Below, one piece after another: positions 48,366-60,370 of a stretch of DNA of 64,000 nt. This DNA is from Lytechinus pictus (Eukaryota; Echinodermata; Echinoidea; Temnopleuroida; Toxopneustidae), in NCBI RefSeq assembly GCF_037042905.1, contig NC_087257.1, positions 26,473,501 through 26,537,500 on the forward strand, in the 5' to 3' direction. Within the stretch, counting starts at the first letter, position 1, and every line of letters starts with the position of its first letter. Made by a program: the position numbers and the translations under genes. Below the pieces are notes generated by a model. That model saw nothing but the letters and a program-made list of their open reading frames with translations, searched no databases and was not told the DNA's origin.

Positions 48366-51193
48366 CACATACATGTATGGGACTTGCATTTGATTTTTTT
48401 GTCATTTTAGACCTCTCTCCCACTGGTTGAATATTACCTGTCTTGAATATGAACATACACTTGTTGATTGATATCATAGACATGGGTTACTCTCGTGCAG
48501 TGAATATTCAATTTGATTGAATTTTCCTTCTTTTTCCCTTATGTAAGAAACGTTAAGTGCGTCCCTTTAAACGATAGAGGAAGCGGCATCTGTATATTGA
48601 TTCTCTTGGTGTGGACGTAGGTCTCACACGTCGATGTTGGCTTGCTTGATTCCGGCATGGGTAACTGGATATTTATTCTGAACCTGCAGATGGGATTAGA
48701 TGAGCGAGATTCTAAGTTATGCCCTGTTCGCACTGGAAAAGTAAAGAGAAAATGGTGTTGTATCTGAATGTGTTATAAAAAAGGGGGGGGGTCTCTTGTG
48801 GGAGTTATGATATTTGTTGGTGTAACCCCCCCCCCCCCCCATCTTTCTCTCTCTCTTGAGTGTTTAAAGGTGATCTTAAGAAAAAAAGAGAAGTTTGAAA
48901 ATTGTAATCCTGTCAAATCATTTTTTTTTTGGGGGGGGGGTTAATTCATATTGTTGCTATGATTTTAAGGAGATTTAAGGCACTTGCTATTAAATTTTCA
49001 AATGACTCTTTTTGTATTTGAGAAATTTTAGTTGCCTATACATAGGTTCCTTCTGTGTACATGTACAGTAATTTTGCTTGTCTGAACAGGGTGAGATGGA
49101 TGAAGAGATGTCTTGATTTGTATTATGTCCTAGGATTGACCAGTCAGTGTCCAGATCCTATATCATGTATTATGCAGAGTGAGGGGAAAGTCGATGCGAG
49201 AATACTGGATTATTAACATGCGCTTTTAAAATCACACTTCTAACATCAACTGGTAAAGGGGAGGTTTTAATTTTATTCATGTGCAGGATACAGGTATTCT
49301 GCATTTTCATTTTTTGTGTGTGATTTATATGTAGGCCTATAAGGTAATTTTCCGATTGCAGTTTTTCATTTTTTTTTGGGGGGGGGATTTTTTTTTTGCC
49401 TTTCATAAAGACATGATTGAGGAATCTGTTAAATGAATTTTAGCTATCATGATACTTTAAGAATCACACTACTAAACTCATTGGACTTTCAAAGTTACAT
49501 CATATATTAAAATTGTAAGGAAAGATGAATACATGTTCCAGTATTCAAAGATGTCACATTCATTTTCATGAGTATGATGAAGAATAGAAAGCTGGTTCAC
49601 TGCAAATAATTGCCCATCCTTTATCTTAAGATCATGATTAAAATAGCAGAGATGGTCAACTGACAAATTGTGATGTTTCTTCCTCAGTTAAAACAACAGA
49701 GAGCCTTAAATATTTTATTAAAAGGCACATGAATGGTGAATACCAATATTTTTGGCCAACAAATGTTGTCAGAACGCTACCTCAGAACTTTAATATGAAA
49801 ATGTTATTTGTACCCTCAAGTGAAAGAAGGATGACTGCTTTCCTCTGATGTCCTGTTGAATTAGGAGAGTAATGCGGCGCCACCTCACAGAGTATTAAGC
49901 TTCATAAATGATCATTTGCTTTTCTTGTGTATATTTGATGCAGTTTCAACTGGCAGCAGTAATATTAGTCTGCATTTAATGCACCAAGAGATTTCTTATG
50001 TCTCAGATGTGGAATGAGAATTTTAAAAGCAAAATATGGCAGGCTGTTTTTTCTTCTTTTTTTCTGTTCTCCTGCTCAACATCCTTCCACTAGTCATTTT
50101 ATTTTGTATATACGTCTGCCTACATGTAGTTAGAAATTGTATTCCTTGTTTATCTTTTTCCTGTTTTATTTGCTGGTAAAATTAATTTTCTTCATCAATT
50201 TTACATGTAGGCTTTGAATATATCTATTTCTAGTTTCTTTCTGCTCCACATTTTGTTTTGTTGCGTGACTTGCGTCTTGCATCTTCGGAGGGGGGTGGGC
50301 AGCTCTCCTATTTGATTTCCTATTCTTATATCTGTCTTCATCCCTGTCATTCCCTTTGTATCTTTCCCTTCTCTTTTCTTTCTACCCCCCCCCTTCTCTC
50401 TCTCTCTCTCTCCTGACCCCCTTCTCAATCTCCCATTCCCATCCTCTCTTCCCCCCCCCCTCTCCATCTACATGTACCCCCCATCTTTCCCTCTTCTTGC
50501 CCCTCACTTTGGCTCTTTTACATTCCTCCTCTTTTTCTTCTTGCCTCTCTGAAGTATTTCCATCTCCGGTATCTTTTATCACACTTAAATAGATAGCCAC
50601 AGCTGAGTATCTTGACATTGATGTAGCTCTTCTCTCTATTTCTCAATCTATATCATTACCGGCCCAGTATTTCCCCTTTGTAGCATTAAACCTTATTTCC
50701 CAATCAGTGATAAATGGTTACGTATATTATGTGAAAATGTAATTTCTCTCTAATTCCCTGTACACTGACCCAGATCATTTTGAACTTTTCATCAAAGGAG
50801 ATTAGTTTGAATACTAATCATACAATAGTATACCAACCTACATAAAGCCTAGCGATTGATCGCGGGCTTATTTTGACGATTCATTGCATTGATTGTTATC
50901 TATTTAAATCAGACATACAATTAATCCCCAAGGTTTATGTTATGGGGCTCAGTTTATGCTTCGTGTATAGGGCCTATATTGAATAATAATGACCATTTTC
51001 AAAATTATCTTTTTGGACCATCTACCTTAACCCCCCCCCCCCCCCCACACACACACACACATACACAGTTTATTACACTGGAATGTAATTTCTAAGTTTA
51101 ACAAACCATCAGTTATCAGATTATATACAGACACTTGTCCTTCATCTTTAAGCCAATTATAACCATTTCTGTGATAGTCAATTATAGGATGAC
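48366..51193. other. Intronic DNA without recognised exons
   Basis: Holds C-run 48827-48840, T/G tracts 48921-48940 and 49368-49387, and a strongly pyrimidine-rich zone 50340-50560 with (CT)n at 50397-50412. C-run then (CA)n lies at 51031-51061. No gene is supported. Confidence 0.55.
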
Positions 51194-51434
51194 CAGGGCC
51201 CCGTCTTACAAAGAGTTATGATTGATCCAATCAATCGTAACTATGGAAATCCATCAGTGTCAATTTTTTTCTACAAGAAATTTGTAATATGTCCTTTGTA
51301 AACAAAGGAGAACACACCAATTATGATCTAGAAAAAATGTTGAACTAACATGCATTTTACATGTTGACTTTGTTGGCTTTCCATAGTTGCAATTGATCGG
51401 ATCAATCACATCTCTTTGTAAGACGGGCCCCAGG
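51194..51434. mobile_element. MITE-like element with long inverted ends
   Basis: The left end CCCGTCTTACAAAGAGTTAT then GATTGATCCAATCAAT is matched inverted by the right end, ATTGATCGGATCAATCAC and TCTCTTTGTAAGACGGGCCC. The arms agree over roughly 60 bp, to TAACTATGGAAA on the left and TTTCCATAGTTG on the right. Length about 240 bp. Confidence 0.8.
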
Positions 51435-52960
51435 TATGTTTGAGTTATCATATTATCTTCAGGTGTTTAAGAAATGATTGCTCCAAAAGGTCTCCAAACA
51501 GAGAAACTTGTATACCTCAGTGGTTACCCAAAATAATATGCCTATCCTGGCTACATACAGTGCAAATATCCATATCTATAGGGTCTTGATCATTAATATA
51601 TTTACCAGGTATGTGAATCTGCATTTGAAATCACAAGTCTAAAAAGATTTCAGCAAACCTACTGTATGGGCATGTGTGTGAACACCCTACCAATGTGAAG
51701 TATAGTACAGAACACAGTATGTTGTCTCCATGTTCAGACTCAACAAAGTTGATATTAACATAATCTTTTTGACAAGGGTCTGTTTTTGGAGACTAATCTG
51801 TATACCCTGGCTCAGGGGCTGACCTGGGAATTCAGACATGCTCAAGGAAAAGGAAGAAAGGAGAAATTTGAGAAATTAAGTAGAGCAGAAGTAATAGGGA
51901 AGGCAGGCCTGAACATTGAATATTCCAATAGCTTTGAGATGGAGAGAGATGAATAGATTGCCTGCTCTTCTATGATAACCATCGCTTTCTTTGTTAGCCT
52001 ATGTTCAGACATTGTCATTGTTTCTGTCTGAAATAATGCAGTCTTCTTGCGATGCTAGTCAAACAGTACTGAAGCAGCATTCGTGTAATGTCACATCAAA
52101 TTCGATGTATGCCTGCTTGTTTAAAATCTTATATCATACTCATGTACAGTGTAATATAATAGAGATAGAATTCTTTTAGGGTCACATTTTCAAAATTTGC
52201 ATAATTCTTTAAGTAGCATGTCTATAAAGAACAGGCTGTAGTTTGTGGTGAAGCTCAAGAGAAGTTGTCGAAAATGAATTCATGAAAAACAATTTCTTAC
52301 AGATACTTGTTCAGATTCAGAATCAAGAAAGAAATCTTGAATCGAAGTAAGCCGCATCCGACACGGATTTGAGATGCCTCTATGAATTCATGAAAGTTTT
52401 TTTTTTACAGTGCAGATAATCTCACACACATACTTAAACATGTGCGCCTGTATGTTAAGGCAAAAAAAATGACACTTAGCCACTACTACTTGCTCAGATT
52501 GTTTTTTTTTTCTGCCACCTATTTCATGTACATACAGAGTACTGTATTCTAAATTTTCAAGAATATTGTCTGTTCATGCATTTACATTGAATAGGTTATG
52601 TATTCATGAACATAAAGATAAATGATACAAAATTATTAATCATGCATCTAATGAAGGAAAGATGATATTTGAGAATGGGATTTTGAATAAGGCAAATTCT
52701 TGGCTCCAGATAAATTTGTTTGTTTTTAGACAGTTGATAACTTTAAATGAAGTTAATCTAAATAAATTTCTCCAAATATTATTGTAATACTGCTATGGAA
52801 AGCACTGAAGGGAGCAATTTGCAAATTGCATTTGATGAATTTGTGAATTCAATTACGCTTTAATTTGATCATTCATAAAAATAGAAGGAAAATAAGAGCC
52901 TTTCCTTTTGTTTTTCTGGCCAGAGGAAAGAGGGTGATCTAGGTGAGACATTGTCCAAAC

Positions 52961-53080
52961 TGACGTCAGTGAACTGCTTTTGAGCCTCGGCTATGGCCAG
53001 GCAGTGGAGCTTGGGTTTCCAGCAAAACAGCGGGATAAAATTGTGTCCCAAAGACGCAGGCAACCTCTGCGCTGACGTCA
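52961..53080. promoter_or_regulatory. Pair of consensus CRE sites in a GC-raised island
   Basis: CTGACGTCAGT occurs at 52960-52970 and 53072-53082, both including a perfect TGACGTCA (52961-52968 and 53073-53080) and both followed within a few bases by ACTGC. The island 52900-53150 is less AT-rich than its flanks and lies about 1.6 kb upstream of the exon at 54680. CREB/ATF binding is inference. Confidence 0.4.
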
Positions 53081-53727
53081 GTTACTGCATGGCTCTTGGG
53101 CCGGATGACTGGCCGCGATAGGGAATTGTATAATAGATGTTTTGCACCAAAGTTCAACCACTAGCCTTGTGCTAGCTGCTCTAGAAAAAAGATGAACCAA
53201 CTTTCTCTTTTCTTTTACCATCTTTTTTTAGATAGAAGGTGAATAACTTTTGTCATGTTTTTGCTTCCTTCTTTCTATACATGTATATACATGTATACTA
53301 CAACATGTGCTTGTTGTAGGGGTTCAGTAATGTTGTATAAAAAAGGACCTTTTTTCCGTATTGTGCGGCAACATTCAGAACTTCTTATGGTAGAGTAAAC
53401 AGCCTGGAGAAAAGAGTTTGAATTATGTTTTTTATCGAAATAACTACAGTTTCTAATTTACAGTTTTTCATGTACCTGTATACATGTACTGATACTCCAG
53501 TCCATGGCAGATTTTATGGAGTCAGTACTTTTCAGGTCACTTTTATAGTCTTCATTCTGAAACACTTCATAATGTTTTAGAGGTGCATTTCAAGGGATTT
53601 GTTTTTTGCTGCTCATTTGATGACCCCTCCCATCTCATTTCTCTCTCTATCTCATCCTACTTTATTATGTCAAAGCGTAAATGTAGACTTGTATTTCAGT
53701 TTCACTCATTATTTCCATTACTTTCCT

Positions 53728-53884
53728 GCTCTCCCCCATTTTGCTCCCCTCGCCCTTCCCCTCCCTCCCTCTTTCCCTTCCCTTCCCTCCCCTCCCTCTC
53801 TCCCTTCCCCTCCCCCTCTCTCCCCCCCTTCCCCCCTCTCCCATCCCTAACTCCCCCCCCCCCCCCCCGTCTCTCCCTCACCTC
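53728..53884. repeat. Polypyrimidine tract (C/T-rich, about 150 bp)
   Basis: Nearly every base on the + strand is C or T, with CCTTCCCCTCCC-type units and a C-run at 53852-53868. Such tracts can form triplex DNA. The two long open frames over it (Pro/Ser/Leu) and the antisense Gly/Glu/Arg frame are composition artefacts. Confidence 0.85.
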
Positions 53885-54679
53885 ATTTTCACTATTCTGA
53901 ACCATCTCTCTCTCTGAATATTAATTTCCCCTCCTTGTTTTTGTCTTGTGGTGTTATTACAAGCCTCCGGGTGATGCCCCATTTCTTGAAAAGCATTTGT
54001 TCTTTAATGTCACAACATCTACAGTACTTTATATGACATCCACCTTCCATTGGTGATGTCATTTGAGAGAGCTTGATATCATCTTCTCAGAACTTAAAGT
54101 TAAGCAAATATTTGAACTTTTTAGGTTATTTCTGAAAGATATGGCTCTCAAGTTTAATATTTTCATAAATATAATATATCACCAAATGAAAAGTACAGTA
54201 ATAATTTTAAGAACACTACATGTATATATTGGGTTAAGTTAAGAAGTAATGCACAATCATAATGGCATCTTGATAATACTACCTCCATCCCCCCTAAAGA
54301 ATTACAATGAGTACTTTGAAGGTCCATTGTACTTTACACTACAACAGAAATCTCCTTTCAGAAGTTTTGTTTTTATGCATGTAGTACAGAGATTTGTGAA
54401 ATATATAGGAGAGATAGTAATGGACATCATTTTGCTGAGCAGTGCACTATTGCCAATGAATAAAAGAGGGATTCAAGTTTTATGTACCTATTTTACATGT
54501 GATTTCCATGGTTTCTTTAAAGGTCATAAGCCCCCCCCCCCCCATTCAGACAGACATGCATACATGTACATTTACTACCTAAACCTGAATAAATATACAT
54601 GTATGTGTAAAGCTCTGAGTGTCTTGCAATGTTGCTACAACAATAATATGTTTTATTGTGTCTTTGTTTTCATTTCCAG

Positions 54680-54751
54680 ACTGATGATGTTGAAAGGAAG
54701 GGCTCTCACAAAAGGTCTTCATCGTGGGGAAGTGCAGACAATTTGAAAGAG
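54680..54751 (+). CDS. FAM117/GLCCI1-like: FAM117/GLCCI1-family protein, short exon with KGSHKRSSSWGSADNLKE
   Basis: This 72-nt exon (24 codons, phase 0 at both ends) lies between a TTTTCATTTCCAG acceptor and a GAG|GTAAGT donor. Its peptide reads TDDVERKGSHKRSSSWGSAD followed by NLKE. That matches the second conserved block of FAM117/GLCCI1 proteins, where KGSHKRSASWGS-x-D-x-LKE leads into a short coiled stretch. Joined to the exon ending at 18722, the junction WTQ|T resembles the vertebrate ATQT. Order, strand and phase fit, so the two exons are very likely one gene separated by an intron of 35,957 bp. The exon is easily missed because it is short and sits between retroelement-rich introns. 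RSSSWGS is a plausible phosphorylation site by analogy. Confidence 0.88.
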
Positions 54752-55782
54752 GTAAGTTTAGCTTAACATCCACTTGGTCTAATGTGTAGCAGTTGGTCTA
54801 ATTACCTGATCTAACAGTCAGTGGTGTATCTTGGGCAAGGACACACGAGCCCTATCACCACATTCAGGGATGGGGTGCTCCAAAGTCAAAATAAGAACAA
54901 TACGGGTAAAAGAAAACAATAAATAATTCTTTAATAGAAAAATAAAATATACAATCAGCAACAACAAAAACAATAAACTATTAAAAGAAAAACAATTATA
55001 ACTGACATTCATTCAGCACATGCCTTGTTATAACAGAAACATGGGGCATCATCTTTAAAGGGGTAATCCAGGCTGAAAATTTGATCAAATGAGACAAGGA
55101 ATAACAAAGTTATGGCATCTTAAAGATTTGATGTCACATCACCACTCGTTCTTATGTATTTCATTATATGAAATTATGTTTATTCAAATCTTGTCCTTCA
55201 AGGATAAAAAAATGAATTGATAACAGAATTATTCTATTATAAAGGAGATATATCATATGAAATGATTATGATTTCATGTGATAACATAAGAAAAAGGAAA
55301 GTGTAGATATGACATCATTAGCCCAATGAATCAATGAATATTCATGATGACGAGCATATAACTGTTTTCTCAAAATATTGCTAAAATTTCAAATTCAGTA
55401 TTAAACTTCCTTTATATTTGTTATCAGGTTTCGATGAAGTTTTTAGCATTTTGCTTTATGAATTTTACTCTTGATACATGTATAATTATTTTCATCCCGG
55501 AGTACTTCTTTAACTCTTGTCCCAGCTGTTATCTTAAGTTTCCTACATGTACATGTAAGATCAACCATTACAAATATTTAAGGCTCAAATTACATGTTCA
55601 TTAAATTTCTATTGGCAATAGGAAATTAAAAATATGGAATTTAGAGCACTCGTGTCCTCTCAGCACAGTGCTCAATACATTGTCAATATTGATCTGATGT
55701 TAGTCTGTCAGTCATCCAGACACACAGACATTTCAAGGGAAAAACTCAACTACACTGTACTGTAGGTACTCATCAAATACTG

Positions 55783-55902
55783 CACCTGGGTAAGGTGCAG
55801 CACAATGTCTATGAATTCTTGCTGAGGGAAATTACTCACTGCCTGGGATTTGATCCATGGCCCTCTGATTGCAAGTCGAGAGTCAGAACCACTAGACCAT
55901 GA
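55783..55902 (-). mobile_element. tRNA-derived SINE fragment
   Basis: CACCTGGGTAAGGTGCAGCA, TCTTGCTGAGGGAAATTACT and GAGTCAGAACCACTAGACCA are the complement of the SINE head and body seen at 43736. The B-box region is diverged (GGGATTTGATCCA). The 3' tail is missing. Confidence 0.75.
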
Positions 55903-56214
55903 TTATGTGTTCATTTGATCATTCTATTCAACTTTGAGATTTGAAAAGAGGTTCAAGCAGTCCCATATGAACTTTATTTTCATGGAAATTGTTTGTTGTG
56001 CACCTTAAAAGTGCAGTGAAGTAGGAAGTTAGTCTTCAGGTCTCATGAAAATTATACCTGTACAAGGAATTCTATAAGAAAGTGCCAGTATTTGTAGATT
56101 GAATATCATAATATCTTCCCAGGTGTACGATAAGGTTACTCTATATAATATGGTACACTTTTATCCGGCTTCTAACAATTTGTTTTGTGATCATGGTTTA
56201 ATAACTTAAAGGTA

Positions 56215-56500
56215 AAAAAGAAAGTAGTTGCAGCTAAACAATTATTTGATTTATCATAGATCTAGATCTGGTACATTGAAATAAACATAACTTTGTGAAA
56301 TCATGAAATCTAGTAGTTGAAAACACGATAATTCTGATGATCACTAACACAAGGAATATGTGGGACAGTGTATTAATATTGTGAGGAAAAATACCAGACA
56401 TTTTTAGAATTCTATGCTTATTTTGCTAATTTCTCAGCAATTACACATTTCCTTCCAAGGCCATTTGGCAATATTTTAAATAAAAATGGATTATTGTCAT
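56215..56500 (-). repeat. Dispersed repeat family R2, copy 2
   Basis: Reverse-strand relative of 4078-4460: it shares the complement of CCAGATCTAGA, ATTTCACAAAGTT, the CACTGTCCCAC block and AAGCAAAATAAG. Diverged by many substitutions. Confidence 0.5.
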
Positions 56501-57841
56501 TTATTTCACAACCGTAATATGACCGCTCCTAATTGCAAATCTTTATAAAGCATGGTCACTGTTGCCTTCCACTCATAAACAATTGATGAACATGTCGAGA
56601 CATGAATATAGGCCTACGTCTTTCCAATGTATGATATGAAACCATATTAAAACAAATATGTGATGTTATTGAATCAGAGAAAATTCTTAATGGCTATACT
56701 GGGAGGACTATGTGGGAGGTGGAGTCAATTCATAATATACAATCATTTCTTTTAGTCTGTTTTCCATTGGGTGTGTGGGTGTATGTTATAGGGTAGATGT
56801 ATTGTACATTCATGAGTTCATTTATTAAACCTGGGTTAAATGCAAAATCCACCCTTGAAAAAATCAATGAATAAATTTCTAAGCATAATAGCCCTATTTT
56901 TGAAAAAAATATTAAAATTGTATGAAAAATAACAAATCATGACAAGCATTATTCAAATTATGAATAATCATGAAACAGTCATGATAATGCACAGAATACA
57001 ATTTGAACTACATTTGCAGATGTAACAGAAACTTATCTTTAATAAAAGGTATCAGATATCCTTAAATAGATTTAACCCCAAAGATATGTGCACATTGCAG
57101 AGTTTTCATTCACATTCTGACAACATGCATACTTTAATCAAGCCAAGTCATTACGTTTGTATCGTGAACATGTATGCATTTAAGATAGCAACCTGTTGGA
57201 ACCTACTGTACATGTATGTACATGCGTTTCACTGAGCATGTGTTTTGTAAGCTGTACATGTGCAAGCCCTCTCGTACATTGCAAATTACACGGGGAGTAT
57301 CATATTCGTGGAATGGTTACTAAATTCATCCGAATGATGGGCGGCGAGTAAGTCAACTATCTCCTTACTGGAGTTGAGTTTCCTACAAGACCTGTTCAGA
57401 TAGAAGAAAGTTATACTGCTTTTACAAAGACAAGTATTTTACCCATTATTAAAAAGGATAATTAATTATTTGTTGTCTTGTTCATTTTTCCTATTCACAT
57501 CAAGTTTTGGCATCGTTAATATTTGTCTTTCAATGTAACATTTTTTCCTATTGAATTCTACAGCTTGTGTGACACACATATGTACATGGAGGTTCATAGA
57601 GAATGTGTTACAAACTCTTTTTTTTTTTCAATTTGCATACACATGACAACGGCGATTTTCAAATGTCACATGCATTGCCAATTCAGGGATTTAGTGATTA
57701 TTTTCATTAATGAAAAGTACCATTGACTGAAAGGCTCTTCTGCATCACAAATAGGCTATATGTGAACAATGCTTTCTTCTGCTTTATTTTGCATGATTAG
57801 GCTTCTGTTTGAAAAGTTATCAGGTGGCAGGAAAAAAAACT

Positions 57842-57990
57842 ACACAGGGGCTCGTGGAAATTTCACCCCCGAAATACTCAAAAGAGCCAGGGAAATTTCA
57901 AAAAGTAGCCCTGGAAAATGCCCATTTGTTACAATGTCCTATGTTGCATATTCAGCTCTACAAAGTTGTGAAAAGTAGCGCCCCAAAATT
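57842..57990 (-). repeat. Dispersed repeat family R1, copy 5
   Basis: Contains AGCCAGGGAAATTTC, CCTGGAAAATGCCCATTTGT and ACAAAGTTGTGAAAAGTAGC, the complement of the R1 left half. It ends at a T-run (57991-58015). Confidence 0.6.
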
Positions 57991-58802
57991 GATTTTTTTT
58001 TTTTTTTTTTTTTTTAAACCTGTTTTAAGGGTTTCTTATTTTTAATCAGATTATGGAGCATTGTATGACTACATGTACATGTGGACCAATTAATCTGCCC
58101 CCCCCCCTGTGTACGTGTACACAATACACCTTCTTTACATTTGTATGCACCTTCATATGCATGCATGCTCTCTCCATTTCGAAGTATTAATATCCCCATG
58201 GATCTTTCTGAAAAATGGGCCTTTTATGTTATTACAGTTTTAGTTCAACAAATTATTTCAAAAATTCTCTATGGATGGTCTACTGATTTTACATGAAGTG
58301 TTGGTGGAGTTTAGTGTATATTGGGCCTTTTACATTATTTCATTTTTAGTTTAACAGTGGATCGTGGTCTCTTTATTTTTCCACCAAACCCATGGGCCTA
58401 TACCTGAATTTTCATAGTCTGAATGAAGGATGGTTGGGGGGGTTGAGGTAGTGGGAAAAAGAAAGTGCACATCACACGTTCCTTCTGTCAGAACATATCC
58501 TAAGAACTCTTTGAGTTTCATGCGCAGCTCGAAATCTAATCTTGGTAGCGTGCACTGCAAGCTGCTCTCATAATTTGATTGCTTGTCGGATAGGCATGGG
58601 AGAGTTCTTTCAGGAGGAATGAAGTGGGTATGGGAGGGAAAGGGTGTCTCCAAGTGATGTGTCGGCCATATGTTTGAATTTTCATGTGTTTTTGGCATAT
58701 TTATGCCCTTCATTTCTACCCGAAAGGCAGGTTTAATGCTCAACTTGAGTAGTTGTGCAACAGCAAGCCATAATTTCAAACTCTTTAATTTAAAAGCAAG
58801 GT

Positions 58803-59085
58803 TTAAATAAAATAAATAATATAGGATTTGTATAGCGCTCGTATCCACCTTGCTAGGTGCTCGTGGCGCTCCTATATTACCCATGCTAAGCAAGTCTACT
58901 GATTCTGGTGCGCACAGCTTTTTGAAGAATTACTTCCTGCCGGTACCCATTTACTTCACCTGGGTCGAGTGCAGCACAGTATGGATAAATTTCTTGCTGA
59001 AGGAAAACACGCCATGGCTAGGATTCGAACCCACGACCCTCCGTTTGAAAGGCGAGAGTCAGAACCACTAGACTCCAACGCACCC
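58803..59085 (-). mobile_element. tRNA-derived SINE, copy 4
   Basis: On the minus strand: head with B box GGGTTCGAATCC (complement of 59021-59032), body shared with 43736, then a 3' part (GAGCGCTATACAAATCC and an ATTTA-rich tail at 58803-58825) typical of deuterostome SINE/LINE tails. The antisense frame 58351-58893 starts inside this tail. Confidence 0.8.
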
Positions 59086-59156
59086 ATTGTTTATTGTTAT
59101 GCAAGTATCCAGTGGCCTGCTGTAGAGAAGAGTTATGATCAAAATCAACATCAAAA

Positions 59157-59307
59157 CAGGGGCTAGGGAATGGTTTCAAAAGTGGGAGGGGGCTGACCAT
59201 AAAAAAAATCACAATCAAATAGTCATTTTATGTTTTTGTATATGGTTTTGGAAGAAAGTGTGGGCTGAAGCCCATCCAGCCCCCCCCCCCCCATTCCATG
59301 GCCCCTG
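59157..59307. mobile_element. MITE-like element, family M1 (CAGGGGC ends), copy B
   Basis: It begins CAGGGGCTAGGGAATGG and ends CCATTCCATGGCCCCTG. A 5-bp direct repeat CAAAA flanks it at 59152-59156 and 59308-59312. Its interior GCTGACCATAAAAAAAATCA is the complement of the interior of copy A (1468-1635), so the copies are in opposite orientation. Confidence 0.75.
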
Positions 59308-60024
59308 CAAAATCAAACGTTTCTTGATTTTCAACCAAAAGGAAGTCCATATTTAAAATCTGTGTTTGATTTTATGATTGCTTTCAAATGCAACTCTTTT
59401 TTAATCAGACCCCAGATCTGGTATGTACAGTAAAACCTAAGTTTGTGATACTAACTGTGTTACTAAACTGAAAAGTGAGCATATTGAATGTCACCATCAC
59501 AGAAAGGCACGTGTGGGACCTCACAACATGTGAGATGGCAGGAATTCTATGCTATTTTGCTAGTTTTGCTCAACAATTATATTTTATCTACCTTTTTTCA
59601 AAATGCCCCAAATGACTGTCATTTTGGTTCAATGCAAAATGTAATTTAGAATGAATAGATACAGGGAAGGGCCCTCATACAGAAGATAATGATTTTTTCC
59701 CCCTGATATCACCCATGCTATTAAACTACTAGCCATGACGTATAAATACTACCTCCTCACCCCACCCCCCCCCCCCACTACTGTGTGCTAAGGTGCTAAC
59801 ACCATCTTAATTGACAACAGCCCACTACCCCTCCCCCCCCCCAAAAAAAAAATCAATTATTCAATCAAGCGTAGCTGTACTTGTTGCAAACCACGTACAA
59901 AAAAGAAACAAGCAATTATAAACATCAGACAACCTTCTGAACAGAAAGTTAATACATGGGACTACATACATGGAAGGGAGGATTGTTATTGTTCATGTGT
60001 GGATGTACATGCACATGTACAGTA

Positions 60025-60186
60025 ATACCTCAGTCACATTTGCTCTACGGCGGCCGTACGGCGAGTCGAAATAGCCATTTTATTAAATTTCATTCAGACC
60101 ACCTATATATAGATGGTACAAAAATGTTAAAACGGCTGTTTTCGACTCGCTGTACGACCGCCGTAGAGCAAATGTGACTGAGGTAT
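60025..60186. mobile_element. Hairpin MITE with long inverted arms
   Basis: ATACCTCAGTCACATTTGCT and the following CTACGGCGGCCGTACGGCGA are matched inverted on the right (GCCGTAGAGCAAATGTGACT then GAGGTAT), with arms of almost 50 bp and few mismatches. TA dinucleotides flank it. Length 162 bp, ending 185 bp before the exon at 60371. A distant relative may lie at 38222-38430 (ATTTGCTCTACGATAAC, CATCGTACGATGAG). Confidence 0.75.
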
Positions 60187-60370
60187 ACAGGATCTGGACA
60201 TTACTCCTCTTGCATAATACGCATACATGAACATGAATGAGTGATGGTTTCATTTTCATGTGTAGGTATTTGTTAAGTATATGCTTTGTAAACAATAACC
60301 ATGGAGGTTTCCAAATTAATTCACAAACTGAGAGTAATAATTGTTGTTTTTTTTCCTATCATTTGTACAG

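Larger units (their letters stand above)
54752..60370. other. Intron between exons 54680-54751 and 60371-60631
   Basis: Bounded by GTAAGT and an AG acceptor. Contents recognised: SINE fragment 55783-55902, R2 copy 56215-56500, R1 copy 57842-57990, SINE 58803-59085, M1 copy 59157-59307, R2 fragment 59440-59640 and a hairpin MITE 60025-60186. Remaining sequence shows no exon. Confidence 0.75.

Noticed and set aside
53583-53905. Pro/Ser/Leu-rich and antisense Gly/Glu-rich open frames
   Set aside because: They are produced by the polypyrimidine tract; low complexity and no splice context.
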